A stretch of DNA of 60,000 nucleotides from Lingula anatina (lineage: Eukaryota > Brachiopoda > Lingulata > Lingulida > Lingulidae). A program made the translations under genes and the position numbers. How positions within the stretch are numbered: position 1 is the stretch's first letter; the number at the start of each line of letters is the position of its first letter. Positions 22,646 through 34,800 of the stretch are shown here, piece after piece. The stretch is taken from NCBI RefSeq assembly GCF_001039355.2, contig NW_019775571.1, positions 64,001 through 124,000 of the forward strand, in the 5' to 3' direction. The notes under the pieces were generated by a model. The model had not been told where the DNA came from, did no database searches, and worked only from the letters and a program-made list of their open reading frames with translations.

Positions 22646-24223
22646 AAATATACGTTGTTCTTAAAATCTAGAGTATTACTTTCACTTCTGTATCTTTAGG
22701 ATCAAACTGAAAACGTCTTCAAAAAGCGTATTTATTCATGTAAAAATGACCGTCATTCACAAATGTCAGAGTACAGTTACAAATGATAAAATAAAATTTT
22801 CCTCTACAATGTACATCATCATAACGAATAATAAAGTAGTGAATTATAATAAATAATTGTACTTTGAGATTATATTATGGCTTTTCATAGTATAGTATAG
22901 CTTTATTTTATGAAACTATGGCATAACATGAGAAAATTGAAGAGAAACTGACCGGTCAAGTGGAATCAAATTAAATTAAAGTTTTATCATATAATTATAT
23001 TTATTTTATTATTTATATCGATCAATCCTTATGGCATGATTTGATAATTAAAACAATTGATGTCTGATTTTAAGGAAAATGAAACACGACCATTGATTCA
23101 ATCTCAGTGCGCCGTGTCAGTATGCAGAAAATTTAATATAAAACTAGCGATTTGAAAATCATGAACGATTGTCAACATGTAACTTTTGCATGTGCCAGTC
23201 CGTGTCCTGTTCCAAAATACGGAAGACTACGGCAGCTTCGTTCAGTCGTATGTGCATTTTGCAGTATCTTGGCAAAGTATCTTGGCAGTGTTCTGAAATA
23301 TGAAAATAACACACGTTATTGGCATAATTAAATATCCCCATGTCATTTAAACTTAGGTAAAATGATAATGGAAGAGGCATGCAGTCCAAGATCCCAAATT
23401 ATCCGATATTTCACAAATTTCAATGGATGTTGTACATCCATTTCTACTACACTACGAGAATGACATGGAAAAACGCGACAGAATTATTAGAAAGCGTTCT
23501 CAAAGTAAAGGTTTAAACGAATACGAATTATTCCGTCAAGGAACAGAATTCATTACTGAACTGAATAAAGATTTTATAGAAGGCAAATGAAATAATGCAT
23601 AATTTAGTTTTCTCGTGAACAATTAACAGATCTAATAATGAACAGCTCAACATTCATATAGTTCAGGAATACGACAATCAAAATAATACTAGCCAGAATT
23701 GAAAAAAAATTAAACCCATGACTAGAATTAATTGATTGGAAAGCGAGTCATTCTACTTGGCAATTTTTTTGACATTTGTTTAGTGGTCTTGTAGCTGATC
23801 TCAAATTTCATTGTGTGACATTTTTGTTCAAATTTGATAGCGTGAGCAATACTGAAAATTCAAAATGTATACAATATCATGTTAGCGTTATCCCCGCACG
23901 AACGCGCCTCGTTCAATATCGTCGTGCTGTTGTGCGCACAAAAAGGTAGCCAAAAATAATTAATTAGGTAAGATTCGTATGTGTTTTACTCTTCGATAGA
24001 TGTAGCTAAAGTTTTACAGCATTTGTTTTCTTCACTTCTTATGATTTATCCATCCTAAAATCGGTAATTTTGAGCGATGGCTATTTGAAAGTGCAAAACG
24101 TGCGAATGGGGCAGGCATAATCCTTGACCATGGTCAGTATACAAACTTGTCCAAGTCATGGTAATTTTTAAGAATGATATGCGAACAAAACAGAAAACGT
24201 AACACAACATGAGTTCCCTTGTA
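22646..24223. other. Gene-poor spacer with one small open frame
   Basis: Mostly AT-rich sequence without recognisable genes. A short ATG frame at 23423-23590 is described separately. Confidence 0.4.
23423..23590 (+). other. Unrecognised 55-codon open frame
   Basis: From ATG to TGA the frame encodes a charged, helical-looking peptide (MDVVHPFLLHYENDM..., ending NKDFIEGK). Its composition is more protein-like than its surroundings. No family is recognised and there is no homologous neighbour. It could be a lone exon, a gene relic or chance. Confidence 0.2.
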
Positions 24224-25789
24224 TTAACTTAACACATTCTTTCAGAAAATGCTGAAAATTAACTTTGTTCTCCCGTATTCAGTGATCAATCAACCCTAGG
24301 GAAAAAAAGCCACACAGGATGTGAAAGACCGACATCTAATCAGGCCTTGTCTTCTCAGTCAAATAATAGAATTCAGAAAGTGCCAATTACACAACCAACC
24401 TTAATTAAAACTCCAACCTGCAAATGTTTTTTACAAGTTTTGATAACCAAATTATCAAGCCAGTTTTGATAATAAAATATCAAACGGATCTGCAACAATT
24501 TGTATATAATAAGGATTTTTCGAACATTTGAAATAAAAAAAGAAAATGATGAACGTCAGTCCTACAAAGACCTCTTTAATGTAAAATGCCGAAATCAAAC
24601 ACTTTCAAACACTTTTTTCTTTTATGAACATTTACCATATCTGCTTTGGAAAATTGGTAGAAAGCAAAGGCAACGCACAAATGGGCTCAATGCCGATGAT
24701 GAAATTCTGGTTGCAACCGTTTACCTTATCGAGTACGCAAAAAATTATCCTATGCAAAGGAAGTTGCACATCAATTTTGTGAGAAATCCACCCTACCCGG
24801 TTTCATTTTCTTAAAACAAATATTTTGGACTCCTCCAAGCAGTAATAATAAGGGTCTTTCATTGATCAGATGCACAATATCAAAACACCGAGAACCAAAG
24901 AAAGCTTAATCATAACTTGCGTCACAATCGCATATTAACAGTTTTAGAAATAACTCTTCAATACGTGTGGGCAATTCCGTGATAACTTCCGTACATTCTG
25001 TCTGTTTCATCATGCTGTAACTGTTGTAATTTAGATTACCAAATTGTAGTTTTCCTCTTCAACCGAACACGCACTGTTTCTCTCCCGAAAGAAGTTTTCT
25101 CTTTGCATTTTACGTGATGGGGTTGCCACAACTTTTTATCTGATTCGTCATTATGTCCAACCCAGCAGGCATAGTTGCGTTGTATCAACGTTGAAAACAG
25201 GTTGATACGTTGAATTGCCGTTGATCTACCTAAATTCAACGTCAAATCAACGTTGATCCAGCCACGTCAAAACACCGTCATAATGTGACGTTGACTCAAC
25301 GTTGTATTTTGGTCAATGACACAACCTTGCAGTTATAGATTGTAATTTAAAATATTAATTATTGAAAACGTGATACTTTGTTTATCAATACTGTAACTAA
25401 ATTTATCAAAATAATAACAAAATGGTTTTAAAGTAAAATTGACAGTTGTTTTGTGTCTTTAGTTAACTAGTGAATTTTCTTATCTTGTTATTCAGAAATA
25501 CATTCCAATAAACTGAATTGCTTGCAAGGTCAGCTAACACTAGGATGAATACGTTGCTGTAAATGTGATGGAGTTAACAGTCTTGGTAACCTGTTATAGA
25601 TAGACAGGTTGCGGTGACTGTGACTTTGTTATATATAAATATATATATATATAGTTGTAGTTATCTTCTGTAATATATATAAGAAAAAGACTATACATAT
25701 TAATCTAAATCTTGGAAATTCTAACTTAAAGGCCATACATTTATACCCTACATATATTTAGCCATCAAACATGTCCTACTGCTAAACAC
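24224..25789. repeat. Segment copy A (probable haplotype 1)
   Basis: Matches 25791-27745 base for base at an offset of 1567 up to 25553, with only scattered single-base differences (for example near 24415, 24933, 24983). After 25553 it skips ~360 bases that copy B has, then matches again to 25789. It contains a 104-codon open frame (24500-24814) with no recognised family, identical in both copies. Confidence 0.9.
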
Positions 25790-25790
25790 N
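25790..25790. other. Single-N join between the two segment copies
   Basis: The left copy ends GCTAAACAC and the right copy restarts at TTAACTTAACAC, exactly where copy A begins. This is an assembly join, not a biological junction. Confidence 0.8.
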
Positions 25791-27096
25791 TTAACTTAAC
25801 ACATTCTTTCAGAAAATGCTGAAAATTAACTTTGTTCTCCCGTATTCAGTGATCAATCAACCCTAGGGAAAAAAAGCCACACAGGATGTGAAAGACCGAC
25901 ATCTAATCAGGCCTTGTCTTCTCAGTCAAATAATAGAATTCAGAAAGTGCCAATTACACAACCAACCTTAAATAAAACTCCAACCTGCAAATGTTTTTTA
26001 CAAGTTTTGATAACCAAATTATCAAGCCAGTTTTGATAATAAAATATCAAACGGATCTGCAACAATTTGTATATAATAAGGATTTTTCGAACATTTGAAA
26101 TAAAAAAAGAAAATGATGAACGTCAGTCCTACAAAGACCTCTTTAATGTAAAATGCCGAAATCAAACACTTTCAAACACTTTTTTCTTTTATGAACATTT
26201 ACCATATCTGCTTTGGAAAATTGGTAGAAAGCAAAGGCAACGCACAAATGGGCTCAATGCCGATGATGAAATTCTGGTTGCAACCGTTTACCTTATCGAG
26301 TACGCAAAAAATTATCCTATGCAAAGGAAGTTGCACATCAATTTTGTGAGAAATCCACCCTACCCGGTTTCATTTTCTTAAAACAAATATTTTGGACTCC
26401 TCCAAGCAGTAATAATAAGGGTCTTTCATTGATCAGATGCACAATATCAAAACACCGAGAACCAAAGAAAGCTTAATCATAACTTGCGTCACAATCGTAT
26501 ATTAACAGTTTTAGAAATAACTCTTCAATACGTGTGGGCAATTCCGCGATAACTTCCGTACATTCTGTCTGTTTCATCATGCTGTAACTGTTGTAATTTA
26601 GATTACCAAATTGTAGTTTTCCTCTTCAACCGAACACGCACTGTTTCTCTCCCGAAAGAAGTTTTCTCTTTGCATTTTACGTGATGGGGTTGCCACAACT
26701 TTTTATCTGATTCGTCATTATGTCCAACCCAGCAGGCATAGTTGCGTTGTATCAACGTTGAAAACAGGTTGATACGTTGAATTGCCGTTGATCTACCTAA
26801 ATTCAACGTCAAATCAACGTTGATCCAGCCACGTCAAAACACCGTCATAATGTGACGTTGACTCAACGTTGTATTTTGGTCAATGACACAACCTTGCAGT
26901 TATAGATTGTAATTTAAAATATTAATTATTGAAAACGTGATACTTTGTTTATCAATACTGTAACTAAATTTATCAAAATAATAACAAAATGGTTTTAAAG
27001 TAAAATTGACAGTTGTTTTGTGTCTTTAGTTAACTAGTGAATTTTCTTATCTTGTTATTCAGAAATACATTCCAATAAACTGAATTGCTTGCAAGG

Positions 27097-27260
27097 TCAG
27101 CTAACACTAGGATGAATACGAGGATCAGAGAGGCGATACCGCTTCCGAATATTGTACCACCAGCTGGAGCAAGCGCATTCGTATAGACCCCCACATACAC
27201 AAAATAAGGGACACAGCCACCAGTCTTGTGCTTGACAAGCTGTAAACATGCAATCAACAA
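27097..27260 (-). other. Exon-like segment with a membrane-type peptide
   Basis: On the minus strand, TTGCATGTTTACAG is followed by an open stretch reading LVKHKTGGCVPYFVYVGVYT and then GGTIFGSGIASLILVFILVL, a good membrane helix. It lies inside the TIR element and its larger part is missing from copy A. No family is recognised and no partner exons were found. It may be a host exon fragment carried by the element, or chance. Confidence 0.2.
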
Positions 27261-27479
27261 GAATTTTCAATATATGCAAAAAATATATGAAACTAAAATT
27301 GGTACAATCAAATTTAAGTTCATCGTAAGGTAGGTGAAAGGTCATTTTCAAGGTCACAGTAAATTGCCAGTATATGACTTCCTATTCAAGTTCAATAGTA
27401 ACTATGGACCTATCTCTGCCAGTTTTAGAGATAAAAGGGAAGCAAAATTTGCAAAATTCAGTTCATGGTGAAAAGTAGG

Positions 27480-27480
27480 N
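27480..27480. other. Single-N join inside the indel of copy B
   Basis: An N three bases before the point where copies A and B become colinear again. The true length of the insertion is therefore not known. Confidence 0.75.
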
Positions 27481-27558
27481 AAGTTGCTGTAAATGTGATG
27501 GAGTTAACAGTCTTGGTAACCTGTAATAGATAGACAGGTTGCGGTGACTGTGACTTTG

Positions 27559-27603
<45 letters not shown>
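27559..27603. repeat. (TA)n microsatellite
   Basis: About 22 TA units, length-variable between the two segment copies. Confidence 0.95.
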
Positions 27604-27609
<6 letters not shown>

Positions 27610-27918
27610 GTTGTAGTTATCTTCTGTAATATATATAAGAAAAAGACTATACATATTAATCTAAATCTTGGAAATTCTAACTTAAAGGCCATACATTTAT
27701 ACCCTACATATATTTAGACATCAAACATGTCCTACTGCTAAACACATCCAGGCTAATTTCCCGCTGGGTGGGGTTGATATAACCTTGTTTTCTGACGTTG
27801 ATACAACGTTGTTATCTGAGGTTGACACAACTTTCAAATCCAACGTTTATTCAATGTCTACTCAACGTTATGGTTCAACGTTGTTTCAACGTTAAAACAA
27901 CATAATTTGCCCGCTGGG

Positions 27919-30900
27919 AAGCTTCTATCAAGAACGTCCTTGCTACTATTTACAGTGAATTAATATGATACCAATAACCTAAATTTTATTCCAAGGAACC
28001 AAAATGGAATGTTTTCAAGTTCAGGACAAACCTTTTAAATTTTAATGACCTTATACCAGACGTTTTAATTGTTATATTTAGAAGCGAATAAAAAATATCT
28101 TGAACACTGAAACTGAGTGAATTTGTTCTTACCTGCAAGCTCAAAAAAAGGTTAGTTCGGTAGAGAAACATTTATATGTTATCAGTTTCTTTAATAAAAG
28201 TGGTATTTTTGTTTTAGAAAACAAATAGCTGTGGTTGTGATATAAAAGAGTGCCCTAGAGCCTAACAATTTGAAAATATAGTTACCTCCTAAAATCATTT
28301 AAGTCGGAAGCAGCATTGGGTATTTTTAACAGCGGGAATTAGCCTCTAACATCTTTATTGGGAAACGAGTTCCCTCTGGAAAAATATCAGATGATAAATT
28401 ATTTAAACTTCAAGCTGATTTTGGACTTTTATGGGAAAGCATCGTTCACGTCAATAAACTGTCACCATGCTCGTCATACTCAGAGTGCGAAAGGTATCAT
28501 TTTGGATAAATATCATTAACGCAAAGAAAAGCAATGTTATCTTACAACATTTATACGTACTGCTGTCGTTTTTACTGGCAAATTTTCGGCTAACATGTAG
28601 AAATATTGAAGCAACGTGGCATGTTGCTTCCTTCCATCTTCTTCTGACCTTGGTCATATCTGAACACCTCTCACCTAAAATGCTCACCTGATTTACATAA
28701 TCATATACAGTTCACTCACTTTCCGTACCGAAGTCTCGATGTAAAATTTAGTCTTTAATATTATAAAGTGTAAAGAATAGCAATCCCGGGAAAGCGATTC
28801 GCGTTTGCTGAAATCATATTAAAATGAATGAATGGTTCCAAAAACGAGATGCAGTTTTACCAATTTTACCATCAGGTTACCGTGTAATCATATCATCTTG
28901 AAAAATAACAGAAACGTTAATTTTTTTGATGTATGAAATATTTATAAACTATAATCTCTTTTCTATTCGTAAAATAAAGAAATATACAGTTCCAGGAGAC
29001 AGTTTCCCAGCAGAGCTTAGGGAGGAAACAAGAAGTAACCGGCTTTTTAACGCATTCGATCAATATGTGCAAAACTTCCCTTCTAATCTCAGGGGTACCC
29101 ATTGCGATAGGGATAATCGTTTACTAATTTTACGTTAGGCAATAATAATAATAATATTAATAATAATAATAATAAACTTCTCTGTCGCAATTCGTGTGCC
29201 CAAAACTTCCCTGCATCTTGAGTCTGATAGAAAAGGAAAACCAGTTATCAAGCTCTATAAGGGTGGCAATTGCATTTTCTTTTGGATAAAAGATAGGGTT
29301 GCATACAAATCGAGTCAAAAGGACCTTAAAACCAAAAGTCAAAACCCGTAAAAAAATTTAAACTGCAGTTTTTGGGCGCTTGTACATTAATGTTCAGACT
29401 TATAAGCTTAAAAAATAGCACTTGTGAAAATATGCTCTTCCAAGTGAATGCAAAAAAAAAAATAATAATAATAATAATAAATAAATAAATAAATAATAAT
29501 AATAAATAAATAAATAAATAATAATAATAAATAAATAAATAAAAAAAAAAATGAAATAAAAATTCATCTTGAAAACCAATGTTGAATATTTCTTTTAAAT
29601 TTGTTTCAAGTGCAACCAGAAAACAATGTTTTGTCTGGGTCCAGGCCAAAATACTAAGAGATCTGTCCAATTTGAGGCTTCTGGCTTCCCCAGAAACCAT
29701 ATAATAATCAAATTTGACAACAAGTACTTCCAGAGAAAAAAAAAACACTTTTTTTGGAGGGGGGAAGGGGGGAGAGATTCCAAGTGAAGTGCATCTCTCC
29801 GGATAAATGAGGAGAAAAATCAAACTCTGAACCATGTCCGAATATATTTTATTCTTCCAGACCTCTGCTCTTAATGTTTGCTGAAGTAAAGCATATCCAA
29901 AAAAATATATAAACCATTTAGAGTTTGATTTAACTGCCAAGTGTTAGGACTTCAGTTTCCTTTTCTTAATATATATATATTTATGTATAAGCCGACAGAT
30001 ATACAGAAATATTTTGAATGAATAAGTACCAGCAAACAAAGACTTCTCCCATCACTATACATCATTTCAACTCCAAACTTGAAAAGAATCCAATAATGCT
30101 TTAACTATAAACAACCTTCCTTTGTCATCAACTGGATTTCACATTGAAAAACGACACTTATATAATTTAATATTATTACTCTACACAGTATGCCAGCATT
30201 ACTTCATATAAAATAATATATTTCAGAGTAACAACTGCATGCAGACATGATAATCAATATATGGAACTTCACACTGTTTCATGCATCTTTTCATAATCTT
30301 TTGGTGATAAATCTAATAACGTCTTCATATTTCTGTACATGAGAAACAGCCATCGTCATTTCATCAATATAAGCCCATAAGCTACACTCAGTGACGAAGC
30401 ATTCACATATACTTGTATGATATAATCTATCACAGACAAATGTACACGTAACAGGCAGTCTCCAGCATAACAAGGTTATGTATAACCACAACGATATGTC
30501 ACAGTGATTATGTGTTTTCACTCTTAATACATTTACATGAATCCTCATGATACAATATTGGGCTTATACACCTTTCTCACTAATTGATTACAATAATTAG
30601 TATGCCAATTTTAAGAATGTGATGAAGTATTTGATAAGCCAGTTTGTGGGAGTTTTCAGCACATACATAAACACACACTATTCAAATAAAAATAAATAAA
30701 ACTCTACAAATTGTGGCAATAAAAAAGTTCAATCAGTAACTAAAAGCTCTAATATCTAAATGCTCTATAACTGGTCAAAAATTTACACCCTCTGAAATTA
30801 TTGGACGGACAAAAGTCAACTGACACTTGATTAGTGCTTTAATGTAAAACAGATCTCATATACTTCAAACAGCTGCTTTAATCTATGAAAGAACCTAATA

Positions 30901-31670
30901 CTTTTGATAAATAAGAATATCTAATACTGTTATTTTGTTCTGCCAAATGTAAAGAGAGAAGGGAAAAAACTCAACATTTAGGTACAAAGACAACTACCTC
31001 TCTCTCTTCACATTATCAAACTAATTGTTGGACTGGGCTCACACTTAAGATCAACTCAAGTCAAATAGCCCTAGAAATTTTACCAAATCAATATTTTGTG
31101 TACAATTGAAAACTGGCAAGAAAAGAAAATCTCCAATCATCATTTGTTATCCTTTACCAAGAATAAAAGGTACTGATATCTATATTTCTAAACTGACCAG
31201 GGGAAAGAAACAGTGGACTGAAAAACATGATTTAAAGGAAAATTCTCTTATTATCATTTTAGGGAAAAGAGATGATGTCCTCTGTTGATACCAGTTATAC
31301 CATGTCCATCTGTCCTTAACTTCATAGTAGGCACTGTAGGATTATCACAATTTACAAATGCAACACAGGCAAATGGTGCCTGGGTCCAATATATAAATAG
31401 AACCCAAGATAGTCAATTAACAGCTACTGTTAAATGTACTCTCCCCTTTCATTTAATAGTATTTGTCGACTGTCAACAATACAACTGTCAGAAATTAATG
31501 GTGTCAAGTATTAAGTAGATTGAAACCCTGTGGAATCTACCCAGAAGTAAAGCTGCATACCCATATGAAACTACACAATATGAAAAATCTTACATTTTGA
31601 ACTGTATTAATAAAATACTAATAATAGATAATAAGTGCTGAACAGTGTTCCTAGAATGACTCCGATGTTT
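27919..31670. other. Gene-poor spacer downstream of OSCP1
   Basis: No complete gene seen. It contains AAT repeats at 29140-29175 and 29460-29553. A short exon-like open stretch at 28992-29090 is flanked by a weak AG but lacks a good donor and has no recognised homology. Nothing else was recognised. Confidence 0.45.
29460..29553. repeat. Compound (TAA)n/(TAAA)n microsatellite
   Basis: Alternating blocks of AAT and AAAT. A long hydrophobic minus-strand frame across it is an artefact of the repeat. Confidence 0.93.
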
Positions 31671-31675
31671 ATGGT

Positions 31676-31681
31676 TTTATT
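31676..31681 (-). terminator. Candidate polyadenylation signal of OSCP1
   Basis: AATAAA on the minus strand about 135 bases after the OSCP1 stop codon. Confidence 0.45.
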
Positions 31682-31814
31682 TGAATGTATTGCAAGAATG
31701 AATACGCTGTTTGAAACCACCACTGTCCCTGAACACCTCAAATCTTACACCTTCCATCCACATCCAGAGACACTGTCATATGCTGAAGAATCATTTCTCC
31801 TTAGTCTAATGAAA

Positions 31815-34800
31815 TCATGCACTGTCCATGAGGTCCAGTAAGTCGTCACCACCACCATTGTCTTGGTCATCGCTGGCAACATTCAACTCACCCATGATCT
31901 TATTTAGCTCTTGATTTTGTTGCTTCTGCAATGCCATGAATGTAGTTTAAACACTGTGACAAGTTGTAAATGTTATCATAATTTATCATGCGCATATCAC
32001 GCATGTACAGGAATATACATGCTGTGTGTGTTTGCATTTCAAAATAGAGAGTGATTTAAGATGAAGCCAATACTTCTCACTTAAAAATGACATGACAAAA
32101 ACTGGCAACAATGTGTGTTTAATTAAGTCGTACTTAATTATATGTCAGAGGTACCAGAATTTCTTACCTTAGTAGCATCTATATTGATAACCTGTGACCC
32201 TGGTTCCTCTGCTGGCCTTAGTGCAGCCGCTTCTCTGGAGAAATGAAGATGTAATCACACAAGAATGGCACGCATTTCAAACCAAAATACCACACATTTT
32301 GGACATCAAAGGAACTTGACAGCAACACACTTGCTTTCTCAATAATAAAAATTGCAAAGATTTCATGTTATTTACATTAATCTCCAGACTCGTCCTGAAG
32401 TAGCCATATACTTACTCCTCCTCTGCATCAGTGGTGAATAAATTTAATCTGAATTCCGATTTTTTGGTTGTCTTTTTCTCCCCACCACCAATAAGCCTTG
32501 AAAGTAAATCTAGTTGAGCTTTTGCCATTGGATTAGGCCCATGGTCCTGGAAAAGTAACCATATGATATTAGCGCAGCTGCAGACAAAGGAAACATGCTG
32601 TAATTCTTGGAATAATAGATACTTAGATTGAATCCTATTGAATAAGCCTCAACATGCATCCGTAATTAAGCTTATGAGCCTGTGAGGTTGTTCACACACG
32701 TGTGCATGTGCTTGCATGTTTGTATATGAGTAGCACATCTTCACATTGTGGTAAGTTTATAACAGATAGGGACTAAAGGTAAAAAAGAAGTAAACAGAAA
32801 TTGCAATACCTAACAATATTACACATATCTCCAGATAGTCTGCTGCATTAATTATTTCAAAGACATTAATCGTATCAGGTATGTGAGTGAAAGGCAAAAA
32901 AAATCTGAGAATCCCCTTAAAAACCACACTCAAGGCCCAGATCTGGTCAGAATTAAATCTCCCAACATCATGTAATCCAGTAAATAATTTATCAATTACA
33001 CATCTTATGCATATAGCATACTCCATAATTACCATGTCTGTTGCTGAAGAAGTTGTGGAGCCAGGTTTTGAAGGTCCACTGCCTGCCATTGCCTCTACAC
33101 TGCTTTTAGCCACATTGTACCTGAGGGGTAGGTATGATATAAAATATACTTCAAAACATACTACCTAGTCAACAAAGACATATCTTCTACATCTATGCTT
33201 GCAAATACATTAGTGCACATGGTTCATCATATGCAACACCTAAGCAAACAACTCTAGATTACTATGGAGTCATATTCTAAATTTGAATTCAATTGAAGAA
33301 AAATGCTATAAATTAGGCAAGAAGTATGTTCCCAATTCTGAGTTCTCGAAGCTTACATGTTGGTCCCCAACTTCGTCTCCCTGTTTCCTTTCATATCAGA
33401 GCTGCCTTCTTTCTCTGTCAGTTTGTATGGCCCAGCTGCGTAGAATGAACTGGTCTTTACTTGGTCACCTTGAGAGTTAAATATTCTGGAGAAAAGAAAC
33501 ACAAAATAAACATAACAAAATATTAGAAAAACAAAATTCTGTGTGCTGAACTGTCTCAGTAAACTCCCCAGTAGACAAATATTCATTCAAGATTAATCAA
33601 CTGAGAGTATAAATGAAATAAGGTGACTGTGTTATTTCATCATTGGCTAATCTCATAATGAACTTCCAGGGAGAATCAATCTCAGCTCAATACAATGTAA
33701 TACTATTACATAATGTACAGATCCTGGTGTGTTAACATTGGCAAAATTTATTAAAAGTTTAAACCCTAAAAACTTATCTCCCATTTTCTCGACGCATTTA
33801 AACCTTATGAAAAAAAAAAAAAAAAAGATCAAAGTGAAGATTGAAAATCCTGAACTCTGGCATAATCTTTTTTTTTCAAATGGTCATTTTTTGAATTTTT
33901 TATTCTACCTGTGTGTTCAACATGCTCATGTGAAAGGTCTGACAATGCTATGAATGCAAGTGGGTTGCAAGCAGCATGTGATAGGAAGTTGAGTGTGACA
34001 GTGTGTTAGTTGTGATAATGTGTCACGTAAGACTTAATACAAACCTAATCGTTCCTGGCATTTCTGTCCCATATGGTAAAGCCCCAGAAGTGGACAATAC
34101 AAACCGCCCATTAGAATTTTGAACTTTGTCTTTTAGGAATATTGACACCTAGAAAAAATCATCCCTCAATAATACTGGATCCTTTTATCTGTAATGCTCA
34201 ACAGAATGAAAATTCCACTGACAGATGAGTGACAATCCATGTTAATCTAGCTAATGCATGCCCTTTGGCAGTACAGATCTCAACAATTAAATCAATGATG
34301 CGTTAGTGCATTGGCATGGCCCTGGTTGAGGTTTATATAGAAAATAGTTCAATAATACATGAAGCAACAAAATGGGAACACTTATATGGCTCTAGGTAAA
34401 GATTATGAAATAGTTTGCTTACATTAACAGCATTACTTCTACTGCAGTAAGTCAATCTGATACATTGGCTTGGAATAAGAAAATCAATAACTCCACAAAT
34501 CTGATGAGTAATTAATTGGAATTCCAATTCTCCTTCTAGTGTTTAACTAGTTCAAGCCTGCTTATATTTTTGTGACTTGTATCTTAAAACAAAATTATAA
34601 CTTACTCTTATATGCATATCTTGGAAGAAAATTAATAACGTCTGCCTAATCAACTGGAATTCACCCAAAGACATACTGCCAAAGTTCTGAAGAGAAAAAT
34701 GAAACAATAAAATACAAATTTTGAAAAATGACCCCTGAGAGGATGTGACAAAGAATTACATAAAATGAATCTGTTTTTACAATTTTTTGTGCTTTATAAA

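Larger units (their letters stand above)
25791..27745. repeat. Segment copy B (probable haplotype 2) with ~360-bp indel
   Basis: Equivalent of 24224-25789. Extra sequence at 27121-27483 (with an N at 27480) is absent from copy A, and the (TA)n tract at 27559-27603 is about 26 bases longer. Copy B continues into unique sequence, so it is the copy joined to the right flank. Confidence 0.88.
26728..27918. mobile_element. Non-autonomous TIR element with CAACGTTG subterminal repeats
   Basis: Left end CCCAGCAGGCA (26728-26738) is an inverted near-match of right end TGCCCGCTGGG (27908-27918). Both ends are followed inward by many CAACGTTGA-type motifs (26746-26870 and 27790-27895). A truncated left end of the same element lies in copy A from 25161. 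No transposase is seen. The inside contains the indel and a (TA)n tract. No clear target duplication was found. Confidence 0.7.

Noticed and set aside
22360-22699. Repeat-containing open frames in the minisatellite (such as the GDRWEES-like repeat)
   Set aside because: The ~35-bp unit drifts through frames and no start or splice context supports a protein.
24224-27745. Real tandem gene duplication
   Set aside because: The constant offset, allele-like SNPs, restart of the same sequence right after a single N and lack of a proper gene favour an assembly artefact.
29326-29940. 204-codon minus-strand hydrophobic frame
   Set aside because: Its core is the translated TAA/TAAA microsatellite (runs of Tyr, Leu, Phe and Ile).
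32757-33113. 118-codon minus-strand frame read as a separate gene
   Set aside because: Its start is the OSCP1 exon 33033-33120; the rest is intron read-through past a good donor.
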